Shown: positions 8,663 through 16,166, counted from the first letter of the stretch. The stretch: DNA of 64,000 nt from Synechococcus sp. WH 8016 (GCF_000230675.1 NZ_AGIK01000001.1:1116001-1180000); one strand, 5' to 3'. A program made the numbers and translations. The notes: generated from the sequence alone by a model not told the origin.

Positions 8663-9029
8663 CCAGCAGTAAATGCTACTTCAATTCTTCAATCAATCTC
8701 TCTTTACCAATTAGCATCGCTACAACAATCTCTCCCAAATTCGCCTTGGTGTAGCGAAGCAAATCACCTAGGATCAATTATTTTCCTTTTCCTGATCAGC
8801 ATCCGCTGGTTTTTTTGATATACCACTTTTAACATAAATTCCCACCTTTAAACGTCTTGATTTACAAGACCTACAATACAATTAATTTGCATTTCATTTT
8901 AATGCATTGACCCGATTGGATTTGCTTAGCACCAGCGCTGAACATTAATGAGGTTCACGCCGGTTTGCGCAAAAAACATGACACCAAGCAAAGATTGGGG
9001 CATAAAGGGAAGACACAGCAGATGCAGAC
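8663..9029. other. AT-rich intergenic region
   Basis: 367 bases with low GC (notably 8780-8930) and no frame I can support. It probably carries the promoter of the 61-aa gene at 9030; the sequence TACAAT near 8873 could be a -10 element, but nothing decides it. Confidence 0.4.
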
Positions 9030-9215
9030 ATGCCATTACCCAAATGGGAAACGATGACTGACGAAAGCCAAGCGATGGTTAAGAAGACCGGTCTCGGGAT
9101 CGGTGCCGGGCTCTTGCTGGTTTGGGTGGCTTTGGGATTCATCAAAGCCATCCTTCCGATCATTTTCCTTGGCGGTGCCGGCTACTTAGGTTGGAAGGTC
9201 CTCAACACAAAGTAG
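9030..9215 (+). CDS. Small single-span membrane protein, 61 aa
   Basis: A short polar head (MPLPKWETMTDESQAMVKK) is followed by a glycine-rich hydrophobic stretch of about 37 residues (TGLGIGAGLLLVWVALGFIK, then AILPIIFLGGAGYLGWKVL), long enough for one bent or two short membrane helices. It ends NTK. The ninth codon is also ATG. It lies 34 bases before the next plus-strand frame. Proteins of this shape are common in marine picocyanobacteria; function unknown. Confidence 0.62.
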   Translation: MPLPKWETMTDESQAMVKKTGLGIGAGLLLVWVALGFIKAILPIIFLGGAGYLGWKVLNTK

Positions 9216-9249
9216 TGCTGGTTGGCGATCCAGCCATCGAGCTCCAACG

Positions 9250-9603
9250 TTGGCTGAGAGGGAGCGATCGCTACGATCTTCAAGAATCAATGCCTCTCCA
9301 TCTGAAGTGATATCAAAGGACTTCGACTATTCGGCCTCGATTTCATTGACGGACGTGAGGGAAAACTTACCTTTCATCGATCCCGAAAATCTCTCATCCC
9401 AAGATGTGCTGGAGGTGCTACTGCATCTCTTTCGGCAAAAGCCAGGATTTGTTGACCGCGGCCATGAAATCAACAACAAAGAAACGGCCTGGGTGAATGC
9501 GTTCCTCTTTCGACTCAATCCTGGCATCGATCACGACGGCATGGACGCATTCGTTGTTGAGATCATCGGCTCTAGCGTCGACCGGATGGCAAAGCTACGT
9601 TGA
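9250..9603 (+). CDS. Hypothetical protein, up to 117 aa
   Basis: The only starts are TTG 9250 or GTG 9307; the first gives 117 residues, the second 98. The clear protein-like part begins at about residue 25 (DYSASISLTDVRENLPFIDP) and includes SSQDVLEVLLHLFRQKPG and a segment NNKETAWVNAFLFRLNPGID. It appears soluble and acidic. The shorter form is more natural because the first 19 residues are rich in Ser and Arg. Family not recognised. Confidence 0.5.
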   Translation: MAERERSLRSSRINASPSEVISKDFDYSASISLTDVRENLPFIDPENLSSQDVLEVLLHLFRQKPGFVDRGHEINNKETAWVNAFLFRLNPGIDHDGMDAFVVEIIGSSVDRMAKLR

Positions 9604-9609
9604 TCGTGC

Positions 9610-9850
9610 TCAATCCAGAATCATTGCATTTAGCAAGCCGTATTGAGGCGAATCAGAAACGGCCCCATCCTGCACAATCAGCCAAACAGGCTTCATTCCC
9701 AAAGCCCTTCAGGGCATCCATCAATCTCTGATGTTCTGGCCATGCTTTCGAGCAAATTAGAGCTTCAGCTGGTGATCCAAACACACCTAGCGATCCAGCA
9801 TTCATTGATTCGAGGGCTCGGTATCTAGGAAGCACACGAATGCGAGCCAA
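9610..9850 (-). pseudogene. Possible frameshifted small gene
   Basis: Two overlapping minus-strand frames fit together as one protein. The upstream frame (from 9850) reads MNAGSLGVFGSPAEALICSK and then PEHQRLMDALKGFG. At about 9692-9697 the register changes, and the other frame carries MKPVWLIVQDGAVSDSPQYG and ends LLNAMILD at a TGA in 9610-9612. A one-base indel in GGGAATGAAG would join them into a protein of roughly 80 residues. Neither part alone looks complete. It could instead be two unrelated short frames. Confidence 0.33.
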
Positions 9851-9958
9851 GGGGCTTCAGGCATGGGGAATCAGATCTCAGCTTGTTTTCCCTGTTCCAT
9901 TCCCGAATGCTCTTCCCTCTCCAGTCAAAGTAGTGAACCAACAGGGAGTTTCGGCAGC

Positions 9959-10360
9959 ATGTTTCTCGCTCATACCTCCATCGCACAAGCCGAAGAACTT
10001 GCAGCCGCTGTTGTCGGTGCCATGCGACTCCCCAGTGGTTGGTGTTCAGCGTTCCAGCCCCACTTCCTGTCTTTGATCTTCCGTGAGCTTCTGGAAGTGG
10101 AGATCAACTTCGAACAAATCCGCGGCCTGAGCGTGGCAGAGGCCGGAGTGATTTTTCCAGACCCCCTACAGCGGCAAGAGCTGATCGAGCTGCTCGTCCT
10201 GACAGAAATGATGGTCAATCCCATCCCAGCCGAACTGGAGCGATCGTTGGAACACTGGGCAGAGCAACTCAACGTCCATGATCGATCCCTTGTCTTGGCC
10301 CGAGATGTAGCCACCCAAGCCAGGGCTCAAGCCCAGAGTGATTTTTATCGGCTGTTCTGA
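9959..10360 (+). CDS. TerB-like helical protein upstream of COQ4-like gene
   Basis: From ATG 9959 (MFLAHTSIAQAEELAAAVVG) the product is 133 residues and nearly all helical. A GGGAG ribosome site lies about ten bases upstream; the open frame extends 32 codons further but that part is Ser/Cys-rich and unlikely. The central ELIELLVLTEMMVNPIP and ERSLEHWAEQLNV resemble the TerB/DjlA-like helical fold, and the C-terminus ends in DFYRLF. It touches the next gene: the TGA at 10358-10360 is directly followed by its ATG. The fold assignment is by pattern only. Confidence 0.55.
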   Translation: MFLAHTSIAQAEELAAAVVGAMRLPSGWCSAFQPHFLSLIFRELLEVEINFEQIRGLSVAEAGVIFPDPLQRQELIELLVLTEMMVNPIPAELERSLEHWAEQLNVHDRSLVLARDVATQARAQAQSDFYRLF

Positions 10361-10915
10361 ATGGGAGAAGAGGACCTGCAAAAAGCCGAATTTGAAGGAC
10401 TACTCGAGAAGCATGGGTCGCAAGCATGGACCTTCACGGTGAAGGAAGATCCCGAGCTGGCCGCTCAATGGCGCTCCCTTGCCCAGCTGCCGGCAGGCAC
10501 GTTAGGAGCTGCTGTTTGGCAGCACTATCAGAGCCATGGCTTCACCACCCCTGGGGAGCTCGGCGGTGCCAATGCCGCCCTTGCGCATCACGATTGGCTT
10601 CACGTCCTGGGTGGATACAACGTGGATGTCATCGGAGAGGTAGAGAACGCCGCATTTGGAGCTGCCAGCAGCAGCGTCCCGGGCTCAACGCTCTGGTTTT
10701 TAGGCGTGATGGCGATGTACGAGGGAGGACTCTTTGACAGTGTCGTCGCCGGCAGCCATCCGCACCAAATCTCTAGCGCGGGCACGCCGGAGCGAGTCGC
10801 CCACGCCCTGCGGCGCGGACGGGAATGCAAGCAGGACTTACTCGCCATCGACTATTTCAGCGTTGCCAATCAACAGCTGGTGGACCTGCAAGAAACCTGG
10901 GGCCTCAAGGACTGA
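10361..10915 (+). CDS. COQ4-family-like protein with HDxxH-X11-E metal motif
   Basis: The 184-residue product contains LAQLPAGTLGAAVWQHYQSH and, at residues 77-93, His77-Asp78-x-x-His81 followed eleven residues later by Glu93. That is the zinc-binding motif of COQ4 proteins, and the preceding phrase (PAGTLG...) also fits that family. Eukaryotic COQ4 takes part in coenzyme Q biosynthesis, where it has been linked to ring C1 decarboxylation/hydroxylation. Cyanobacteria make plastoquinone, not ubiquinone, so the substrate here is unknown. It directly abuts the TerB-like gene (no gap) and is translationally coupled to it. There is no signal peptide. Confidence 0.7.
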   Translation: MGEEDLQKAEFEGLLEKHGSQAWTFTVKEDPELAAQWRSLAQLPAGTLGAAVWQHYQSHGFTTPGELGGANAALAHHDWLHVLGGYNVDVIGEVENAAFGAASSSVPGSTLWFLGVMAMYEGGLFDSVVAGSHPHQISSAGTPERVAHALRRGRECKQDLLAIDYFSVANQQLVDLQETWGLKD

Positions 10916-11158
10916 GCCTGACAGCATGAAAAAGAAGGGGATTCATCTCAACCTTGAGAAAAAGCAATAAAATTCCAAGAAAGAAGGCCTAAAGAGAAAA
11001 CTCTTCACACCTTTAATGACCGCCTCGTTTATTCATCTCCACAACGAATAACACCACTCAATTTGTCATCCGCTATTGCCAATAAAACCTAAAGCCAGAG
11101 TGAAGCCTCTTGCTTAAGAAAGGCATCCGCAAGGCCCTTACCATCAAAAACTCGTGAT
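10916..11158. other. Intergenic region without recognised feature
   Basis: 243 AT-rich bases between the convergent COQ4-like gene and the DUF3104 gene. I see no hairpin with a T-tract and no credible frame. Confidence 0.4.
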
Positions 11159-11458
11159 TTATGCCATCAGCTGCAGACCATCCAGTGATCGGACAATGTG
11201 CGTGACCTCATCACCGTTCACCCAATGAATCACGCCATCATCAACATCTGAAACTTGAAACATTGTGTTCACCATCGGATCCCTAGCTCCCCCCTCACAG
11301 AACACCACCTGTCCCATCCACCAATTGTCATCGACCTTTCGAGCCACCCGCCTCTCCGCCTGCACGATGACAAAGTCACCAGAACTAACGCTCAAAAATG
11401 CGGGAATATCCTGGCTCGCAAACGGACTCTTGCCCTGGAGAGGGTGATCAATACTCAC
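11159..11458 (-). CDS. DUF3104 domain protein
   Basis: The 99-residue product carries SGDFVIVQAERRVARKVDDN, then WWMGQVVFCEGGARDP, then FQVSDVDDGVIHWVNGDEVT. The WW-x-x-x-V-x-x-CEGGARDP segment followed by a VDxGVIxW(I/V)N segment is the signature of DUF3104, a small beta-barrel-like (SH3-like) domain largely limited to marine picocyanobacteria, in many copies per genome. The first 25 residues are a variable leader. Role unknown. Its presence supports a marine Synechococcus source. Confidence 0.78.
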   Translation of the reverse strand: MSIDHPLQGKSPFASQDIPAFLSVSSGDFVIVQAERRVARKVDDNWWMGQVVFCEGGARDPMVNTMFQVSDVDDGVIHWVNGDEVTHIVRSLDGLQLMA

Positions 11459-11567
11459 TAGTACGCCTGAACCACTGCTCGCGTTCTAGGGCATCTGAAT
11501 CGGTTGGTCAAGCCCTTCCCAAGCCCTGCCAGACCTTGGGTTTCTGCTGAGCAACGGGATCGTTACT

Positions 11568-11957
11568 TCAGAGAGGAATGGTGATTGACCACTTGTTGCG
11601 CCTAAAACCCCAACGCTTCCCTGAATCCTCGGCTTTAGGGACACTGTCAAAAAGAAAACCTTTGGGGTCATCAGGGCGTTGACCAATCTCCTTGGCTCCA
11701 TCCAGAGGGATCTCAGATCCAACGTAGTGATCGCCCTCCTTACGGCACAAGCGCACTGGAGACTGCGCGTAACTGGTCCAAATCCCTGTTCTCTTCACGG
11801 TGTATTGGCCGGCACTCTCCGCCCATTGACTGCAAGCCCTAAGCGCAGCCTCAGGCGACTCATAGCGATTGAGAGCCTGAATGAAACTGATGCAACTGGG
11901 CACTTGCGTAATAACCAGAGCCGCCAAAAGGAGATGTGTGATTCGACTAGAAGTCAT
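11568..11957 (-). CDS. Exported hypothetical protein, 129 aa
   Basis: It starts MTSSRITHLLLAALVITQVP followed by SCISF. The hydrophobic leader ends in a cysteine, so it may be a lipoprotein (VPSC is an imperfect lipobox) or an ordinary exported protein. The rest is soluble with four further cysteines' worth of possible pairing (LRACSQWAE, RLCRKEGD). It ends KWSITIPL. The gene is alone on the minus strand with about 100 bases to the DUF3104 gene. Family unknown. Confidence 0.58.
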   Translation of the reverse strand: MTSSRITHLLLAALVITQVPSCISFIQALNRYESPEAALRACSQWAESAGQYTVKRTGIWTSYAQSPVRLCRKEGDHYVGSEIPLDGAKEIGQRPDDPKGFLFDSVPKAEDSGKRWGFRRNKWSITIPL

Positions 11958-12114
11958 AAAAGCTCTTGGTTAGGCCACGCCTAAACCATATTGAATCTTT
12001 TTAGAGACAAGGGCAGACTCCCTAAAATTCCCAGCCAGCCCCATACCAATCCAACCGCTAGCAGATTTTGCAAAGGAAGCAGCACTCCATCAAAGAAATC
12101 AACTGCAATTACGA

Positions 12115-12684
12115 TTAGAAGCGAATGTTTGATCTATAAATGTCCAAACGCAGGACTGGGCCAAGCGTTTGCGAGGGCGGCAGGGAAGGAGATTCGGGAT
12201 AAAAACTTGCCGACCATTCGTAAACCCCCTGCCTAGGATTAATACTTGGGATCACAACGCTAATAATCTGACCAGGCTTAATGGAAGGACTGAAGATGAT
12301 CTCAGTGATTCCACTCTCATCATTGGACTGGAGACTTGCAAGACCCTTTTCTCCACGCTTACGCATATCATAAAAGCCAGAATAAACAGTGAGATCCTTA
12401 CCCCGCCATTTCCACTTCTCAGTGCCATTAATTTGCGACAAGGCAATTCTTTTGAGATTCGCCCCAGCATCTGCGGGTAGCTCTAATGAGATAACGGGAT
12501 AGGACCTCTGATAGGCATTGGAATATGAATTGTGGATCGAAATATTTCTGGGAGGACTTTGAAAAAACTCCTGACCGTATAACTCTGTCGCATGCGCGCT
12601 CAGCGGCTGAGCAAAAAGAAAAAGAAGGGGGAGCGCGGCAGCTTTATTCACGGATCCTTTTCTTTTGATTCTAGTAGGCAACAT
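12115..12684 (-). CDS. DUF2808 family exported protein
   Basis: The 189-residue product has a basic N-terminus and a hydrophobic stretch (AAALPLLFLFAQPLSAHATE) with an Ala-x-Ala cleavage site. The mature part shows SYPVISLELPADAGANLKRI, then a segment around KDLTVYSGFYDMRKRGEKG, and PGQIISVVIPSINPRQGVY. These match DUF2808, a cyanobacterial family of secreted beta-sandwich proteins of unknown role, in which the IPxxLxxxV-like and Y-P-G-x-x elements recur. A second, more divergent DUF2808 gene is at 29660. The start ATG at 12684 is the first of the frame. Confidence 0.68.
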   Translation of the reverse strand: MLPTRIKRKGSVNKAAALPLLFLFAQPLSAHATELYGQEFFQSPPRNISIHNSYSNAYQRSYPVISLELPADAGANLKRIALSQINGTEKWKWRGKDLTVYSGFYDMRKRGEKGLASLQSNDESGITEIIFSPSIKPGQIISVVIPSINPRQGVYEWSASFYPESPSLPPSQTLGPVLRLDIYRSNIRF

Positions 12685-12854
12685 CTTTCAGGAAGAAGAA
12701 TGCAGCCGCCATACAGTCGATCGCGAGCGAGTCAGCTCTGCCTTTTAGCTAGTTCTTACAGACGCTATTGAACGAATCGAATAAGGGGGTCTCGACAAAA
12801 AGAGAGCCCAGTCAAAGCGTGAAGCCATGAAGCCATTGGGGCTGCAGGGTGGTC

Positions 12855-12950
12855 TTAGTAACCACCGAAACGCAGCGCAAGCTCTAAGGCCCCATAACCA
12901 AAAAGGAACGTGCTTCCAAGCAGTGCCAACTCTTTTTTCGAACTTGCCAT
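12855..12950 (-). CDS. 31-aa miniprotein
   Basis: ATG at 12948-12950 to TAA at 12855-12857 encodes MASSKKELALLGSTFLFGYG plus eleven residues ending LRFGGY. It has a short basic head followed by a weakly hydrophobic helix that may lie in or on the membrane. No Shine-Dalgarno sequence is visible upstream (the sense strand there is pyrimidine-rich), which is common in cyanobacteria but weakens the case. It lies in the 450-base gap upstream of the DUF2808 gene on the same strand. Confidence 0.4.
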   Translation of the reverse strand: MASSKKELALLGSTFLFGYGALELALRFGGY

Positions 12951-13139
12951 AGAAAGGAGGGAGGAACCCACCAGCAACGCTCCAAAGAATCTAAAGGGAA
13001 TCTGAAGCTCCAATATTTAGAAAACTATCAATCTGGTCATTATGAGCGGCCTGTTTACTCAATTTCATGAAAAACGCTTAACAGTGAACATTTTTTGGCT
13101 CCAGCGCAATCTTTCTATTTATCTATAGCGAAATAAAAA

Positions 13140-13421
13140 TGGTTCAGCCTCCGTCGACACCCCGCAGGCTTCACGCCCCTCCACAGCGAGGCTTTTGCGG
13201 CGGAGAAAGCCTTGCTTTCTGGATTTCGCTTGGCAGACTAGGCCACCTAGCCGATTGTCCTCTTGTCAGTCGATCGCCATTTGAGAGCCGTCGCGGCCAC
13301 CTCCCCAGCAGATGCAGCGCATCTTCAACAGGAGGAGCGTCTCCGCACACCTGGCGTCATGAAAACCCTGGTGACACCGAGAGTCAATCTGGAGGAAGGG
13401 CTAAGGCAGGGCAGCCGCTGA
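13140..13421 (+). pseudogene. Protein-like frame interrupted by two in-frame TAG codons
   Basis: One register reads like protein over 94 codons except for TAG at 13239-13241 and TAG at 13248-13250. Before the stops it reads PAGFTPLHSEAFAAEKALLS and then GFRLAD. After them it reads DRHLRAVAATSPADAAHLQQ and continues to a TGA at 13419-13421. There is no ATG at the start (the register follows a TAA at 13134). It may be a fragment of a decayed gene, or the downstream 52 codons could be a small gene starting at TTG 13263. No family recognised. Confidence 0.33.
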
Positions 13422-13456
13422 ATGAAAGAAAGCCTGGACAAATCCCATCGCGATCT

Positions 13457-13921
13457 TCATGGGCCTGGGGAATCGCCCATTCTGAATGGAGAAGAAAAAC
13501 TCGAAGACAGGACTTCCCAGAGGCCTGGACGTTTAGCGAGCTCATTTTTCGCCTCCACAATCAGCTCGTTCTGGGTGTCTTGATCAAGGGCAAGAGTGTC
13601 ACAAAGACGGGTAAAAGCCTTTTGCTCTTCGGAGTTAACAGTGAATTGGTAAGCATCCCGAGAGGAGGCAATCACCATGTAGGACAATTTTGCCGTGAGA
13701 GCTCTACATTCTTCAGGGATTTCCTCCGCCAAAACCTCCAAATCATTGGGATGGCTGAAGGCTGCGGCCCAAGACGGAATGGCGGCTTCTTTGAGATAAC
13801 GCTTACCAAGAGATTCCAAGAGCTCCTGCTCCTCAGGTGCCATGTTCCCGTCCGACACAGCCATCAATTTAAGGATCTGGATAACAACTCCTGCCGTACG
13901 GAGATCCATAATTACATCCAT
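13457..13921 (-). CDS. TerB-like protein
   Basis: From the internal ATG giving MDVIMDLRTAGVVIQILKLM the product is 154 residues; up to 16 more codons are open upstream. The sequence MAVSDGNMAPEEQELLESLG is the acidic calcium-binding-like loop and helix typical of TerB domains (D-G-x-x-x-x-E-E), followed by helices with FTRLCDTLAL. TerB proteins occur in tellurite/stress systems, often near membrane complexes, with unclear roles. It ends in a Pro/Gly tail (FRMGDSPGP). It is the second TerB-like gene in this stretch and is not in an operon. A 269-codon plus-strand frame on the same bases is antisense noise. Confidence 0.68.
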   Translation of the reverse strand: MDVIMDLRTAGVVIQILKLMAVSDGNMAPEEQELLESLGKRYLKEAAIPSWAAAFSHPNDLEVLAEEIPEECRALTAKLSYMVIASSRDAYQFTVNSEEQKAFTRLCDTLALDQDTQNELIVEAKNELAKRPGLWEVLSSSFSSPFRMGDSPGP

Positions 13922-13969
13922 TTTAATTACCATAGCGTGGCAACTTAATATCAACAAAGTTTTTACCAC

Positions 13970-14297
13970 TTTTTAACAGTGCTTCGGCATTTCCTGTTCC
14001 TAAACAGCGGCTCAAAACGTGCCATTGGTTCCGGTGACTAAATGCCCGATCAGCTCAATTTCGATCGACGATTGGAGAACCTCAGGGACATTTTCGTTCC
14101 AGCTATGATCGTTAGCTGACACGCACATCTTTAAACGAGCAACCTTTGCAATAAAACAAGGGCTAAACGGAATAAAGAAGGAAATCAATAAGACGTTGGC
14201 TTTGTACGTGCCCTAGAGGCAAGCTGCACGCGCCAACTCTGTCCTGAAACAGCCCTGAGAATGATTGCTACATAGAGAAAGCTGTTGCTGCTCGTTG
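13970..14297. other. Intergenic region, divergent promoters
   Basis: About 330 bases between a minus-strand TerB-like gene and the plus-strand gene at 14298. A 25-codon frame (14042-14119, MPDQLNFDRRLENLRDIFVP...) is present but too short to support alone. No hairpin terminator is seen. Confidence 0.4.
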
Positions 14298-14807
14298 ATG
14301 GGAACCAAGACTGCGATCTTGGCAGCTGTGCTTTCTGCCATCGCTCCAATGCAAGTGGTGATGGCCAACGAGCCAGGGCTCAGTGCACAGGATGTTGTGC
14401 GCCGCTACAGCAAGACAGTGGCTTGCCAAATTCATGAGGAGAGCCCCAGCCAGTACGCCAAGGTCCAGTTGGAGCCTGGAATTCAAGATGGTTTTGGAGC
14501 TATCTGGCTGGTGGGTTGGACTGGCGACCTGGGTTGTATGGGAGGCAATGGCACCCAACGTGTGCAGATGACCCTGGTGATGCAGAACGGCTTTACAAGC
14601 CGTTCTGTCAGCCCAGTGGTCATTGATGCGGAACCGCTGCCGAAGCTTCTGATGGGAACGCTGTTGGAGCTGCATTTTCAAGACGACGTGCTGACAATCC
14701 GCGGCACCACTGGTCGCCAGAAATGGGGCACTCTCAAACAGGTCACAGAGCGCTATCTCTGGCTTGGTCCATGGGGTAACGGCCCACGTTTCAAGCGCCT
14801 GTCTTGA
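14298..14807 (+). CDS. Exported hypothetical protein, 169 aa
   Basis: I start at ATG 14298, which gives a classic signal peptide (MGTKTAILAAVLSAIAPMQV, then VMANEPG; cleavage after VMA). The open frame extends 11 codons further but that part is Cys/Ser-rich and follows no ribosome site. The mature protein has a paired set of cysteines (TVACQIHE and DLGCMGGNG) and beta-rich sequence with WLVGWTGDLG and LWLGPWGNGPRFKRL at the C-terminus. Likely periplasmic. Family unknown. Confidence 0.62.
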   Translation: MGTKTAILAAVLSAIAPMQVVMANEPGLSAQDVVRRYSKTVACQIHEESPSQYAKVQLEPGIQDGFGAIWLVGWTGDLGCMGGNGTQRVQMTLVMQNGFTSRSVSPVVIDAEPLPKLLMGTLLELHFQDDVLTIRGTTGRQKWGTLKQVTERYLWLGPWGNGPRFKRLS

Positions 14808-14907
14808 GACATAACCTTGACCATGCTCTGTGGAACCACAGTGGTGAAACACTGCAAGTCGTGATAATCACAAACCCCATCTTCACGGCCCGAGCCAAAC
14901 TGACGAA

Positions 14908-15033
14908 ATGAAACGTCTCCTACGGCTTCTTAAGCGACTGACAGGCAAAACGCAGAAGCCTCCGCTTCATACGCCTGAGGAGTTGGAGTGCTTTAAACGG
15001 GATGCCATTGAGAACCGGGGCAAGCACTACTAA
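14908..15033 (+). CDS. Small basic protein, 41 aa
   Basis: ATG 14908 to TAA 15031-15033 encodes MKRLLRLLKRLTGKTQKPPL and then HTPEELECFKRDAIENRGKH plus Y. A basic amphipathic N-terminal helix is followed by an acidic-basic helix. The stop codon overlaps the ATG of the next gene (TAATG), so the pair is translationally coupled. It is too short for normal gene calls but the coupling and codon use support it. Confidence 0.5.
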   Translation: MKRLLRLLKRLTGKTQKPPLHTPEELECFKRDAIENRGKHY

Positions 15034-15218
15034 TGCAGGGCGCAATTGCACTGGGGCTGGTGGCTGTCCTGTTTCTTGGCCTTCAGGTTTGGTGGCTCAG
15101 CAAGGTCTTTTTAAATCGTCCACGGCAGCCAAGACCCATGGGCGCTTTGAAATCAAGGGGAGCCAATTCACTCCAAAACGAACGTCATGCTCTGGAGAAG
15201 ATCTTTGGGAAATCCTGA
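15033..15218 (+). CDS. Small single-span membrane protein, 61 aa
   Basis: The ATG overlaps the previous stop by one base. The product has an N-terminal transmembrane helix (MQGAIALGLVAVLFLGLQVW) followed by a basic, Asn- and Gln-rich cytoplasmic tail (KVFLNRPRQPRPMGALKSRG...). By the positive-inside rule the tail faces the cytoplasm. It is coupled to the 41-aa gene upstream and probably works with it. Family not recognised. Confidence 0.58.
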   Translation: MQGAIALGLVAVLFLGLQVWWLSKVFLNRPRQPRPMGALKSRGANSLQNERHALEKIFGKS

Positions 15219-15286
15219 GAACCAATACAGCGCTTTCAAAGCACCCAGCCCCCACGCAGCCCCCAACTGATTCAGCGCAGATCTGC

Positions 15287-15580
15287 TTAGAAGTAGAGAA
15301 GACTGGATCGGCACAGATGCAGCGCCTTACGCGCCGAATCAACCGATGCCGTATTGGGTGTGGTCAATCCTTTTGGAACCACGAGTGCGTCATTGAGATC
15401 CAGACGAACCCGGGCAGAGAACCACGATCCACCACCAGGCAACGATGCACGGCAAACATGATTTTGTTCACGATCAACCTTGCGCTCAATCAACCAACCA
15501 TCAACGCGATCAATCGTTTGAAAATTCTGAGCCAGGGCTGATGTTCCCATCAGCGAAACAAGCAGCAAGAGGCATTTCAT
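15287..15580 (-). CDS. Exported hypothetical protein, 97 aa
   Basis: The ATG at 15578-15580 gives MKCLLLLVSLMGTSALAQNF, a textbook signal peptide with Ala-Leu-Ala cleavage, so I reject the 45 extra codons upstream, which overlap the 18-bp hairpin. The mature part reads VDGWLIERKVDREQNHVCRA, then PGGGSWFSARVRLDLNDALV and ends ARKALHLCRSSLLYF, with one likely disulfide. Periplasmic protein of unknown role. Confidence 0.58.
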   Translation of the reverse strand: MKCLLLLVSLMGTSALAQNFQTIDRVDGWLIERKVDREQNHVCRASLPGGGSWFSARVRLDLNDALVVPKGLTTPNTASVDSARKALHLCRSSLLYF

Positions 15581-15679
15581 ACAACAGAAGACACTCGCAT
15601 CGACATTGACATGGGTGAAAGGATGAAAAACAACGTGAGCAACATCACAGCAGAGCTTGATACCTGTCATCACAGAAGC

Positions 15680-15729
15680 CATGGATTCGAGAGATGGTGA
15701 ATCCATCGAACCCATCTCTCGAATCCATG
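15680..15729. repeat. Perfect 18-bp inverted repeat with 14-base loop
   Basis: CATGGATTCGAGAGATGG (15680-15697) is exactly reverse-complementary to 15712-15729, and the loop itself holds a partial copy (GAATCCAT). No T-tract follows on either strand, so this is not an ordinary intrinsic terminator. It lies about 100 bases upstream of the minus-strand exported protein gene. Confidence 0.9.
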
Positions 15730-16166
15730 AACTTCACTCTCCCTGGCTTCGAGTCCTGGAACTTCCAAATCGTGTTTTATGGAAGCATCCTGATTCTTGA
15801 AGCAATCCGTGATAGTGAAACGCTAAGCACCGTGCTTCAGCCAATGGACGACACACGCAAGGCCGCTCATGGATTGATCAACACGCCAAGCTGCACCCTG
15901 ATCGGACATTAAGGCTGAAGCCAAGCATCCTCTATATGATGCCAAACTCGTACTTTTTGAGTGCATTTGTTGAAGCAGAGATAGCTTTATGAATGGAAGC
16001 GTCTAAATGTCACTTCCATTCAGCTTTGCGGCCAAGACCAGATCGGCTTGCGCTAGGCCATCAACCTTGTGGGTGTCAATCAGCGCGTCCGCATGTGCCC
16101 AGCCCAGGGAAAACTCAACATGGAGTCCCCTCCTTCCGTAGCCTCAAGATCAAGAGACATTGACGC
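15730..16166. other. Weakly coding stretch and intergenic DNA
   Basis: A plus-strand frame (15694-15912) that starts inside the hairpin reads TLPGFESWNFQIVFYGSILI and ends INTPSCTLIGH; it could be a small gene or a remnant, but its start lies in the inverted repeat and it has no ribosome site. The remaining 250 bases hold nothing I recognise. Confidence 0.35.

Noticed and set aside
13140-13460. tmRNA (ssrA), RNase P RNA or 6S RNA
   Set aside because: I looked for the cyanobacterial tag ending AAPVAA, the RNase P core sequence GAGGAAAGTC and a tRNA-like end and found none.
13139-13948. 269-codon plus-strand frame
   Set aside because: Arg/Ser/Pro-rich and antisense to the TerB-like gene for most of its length.
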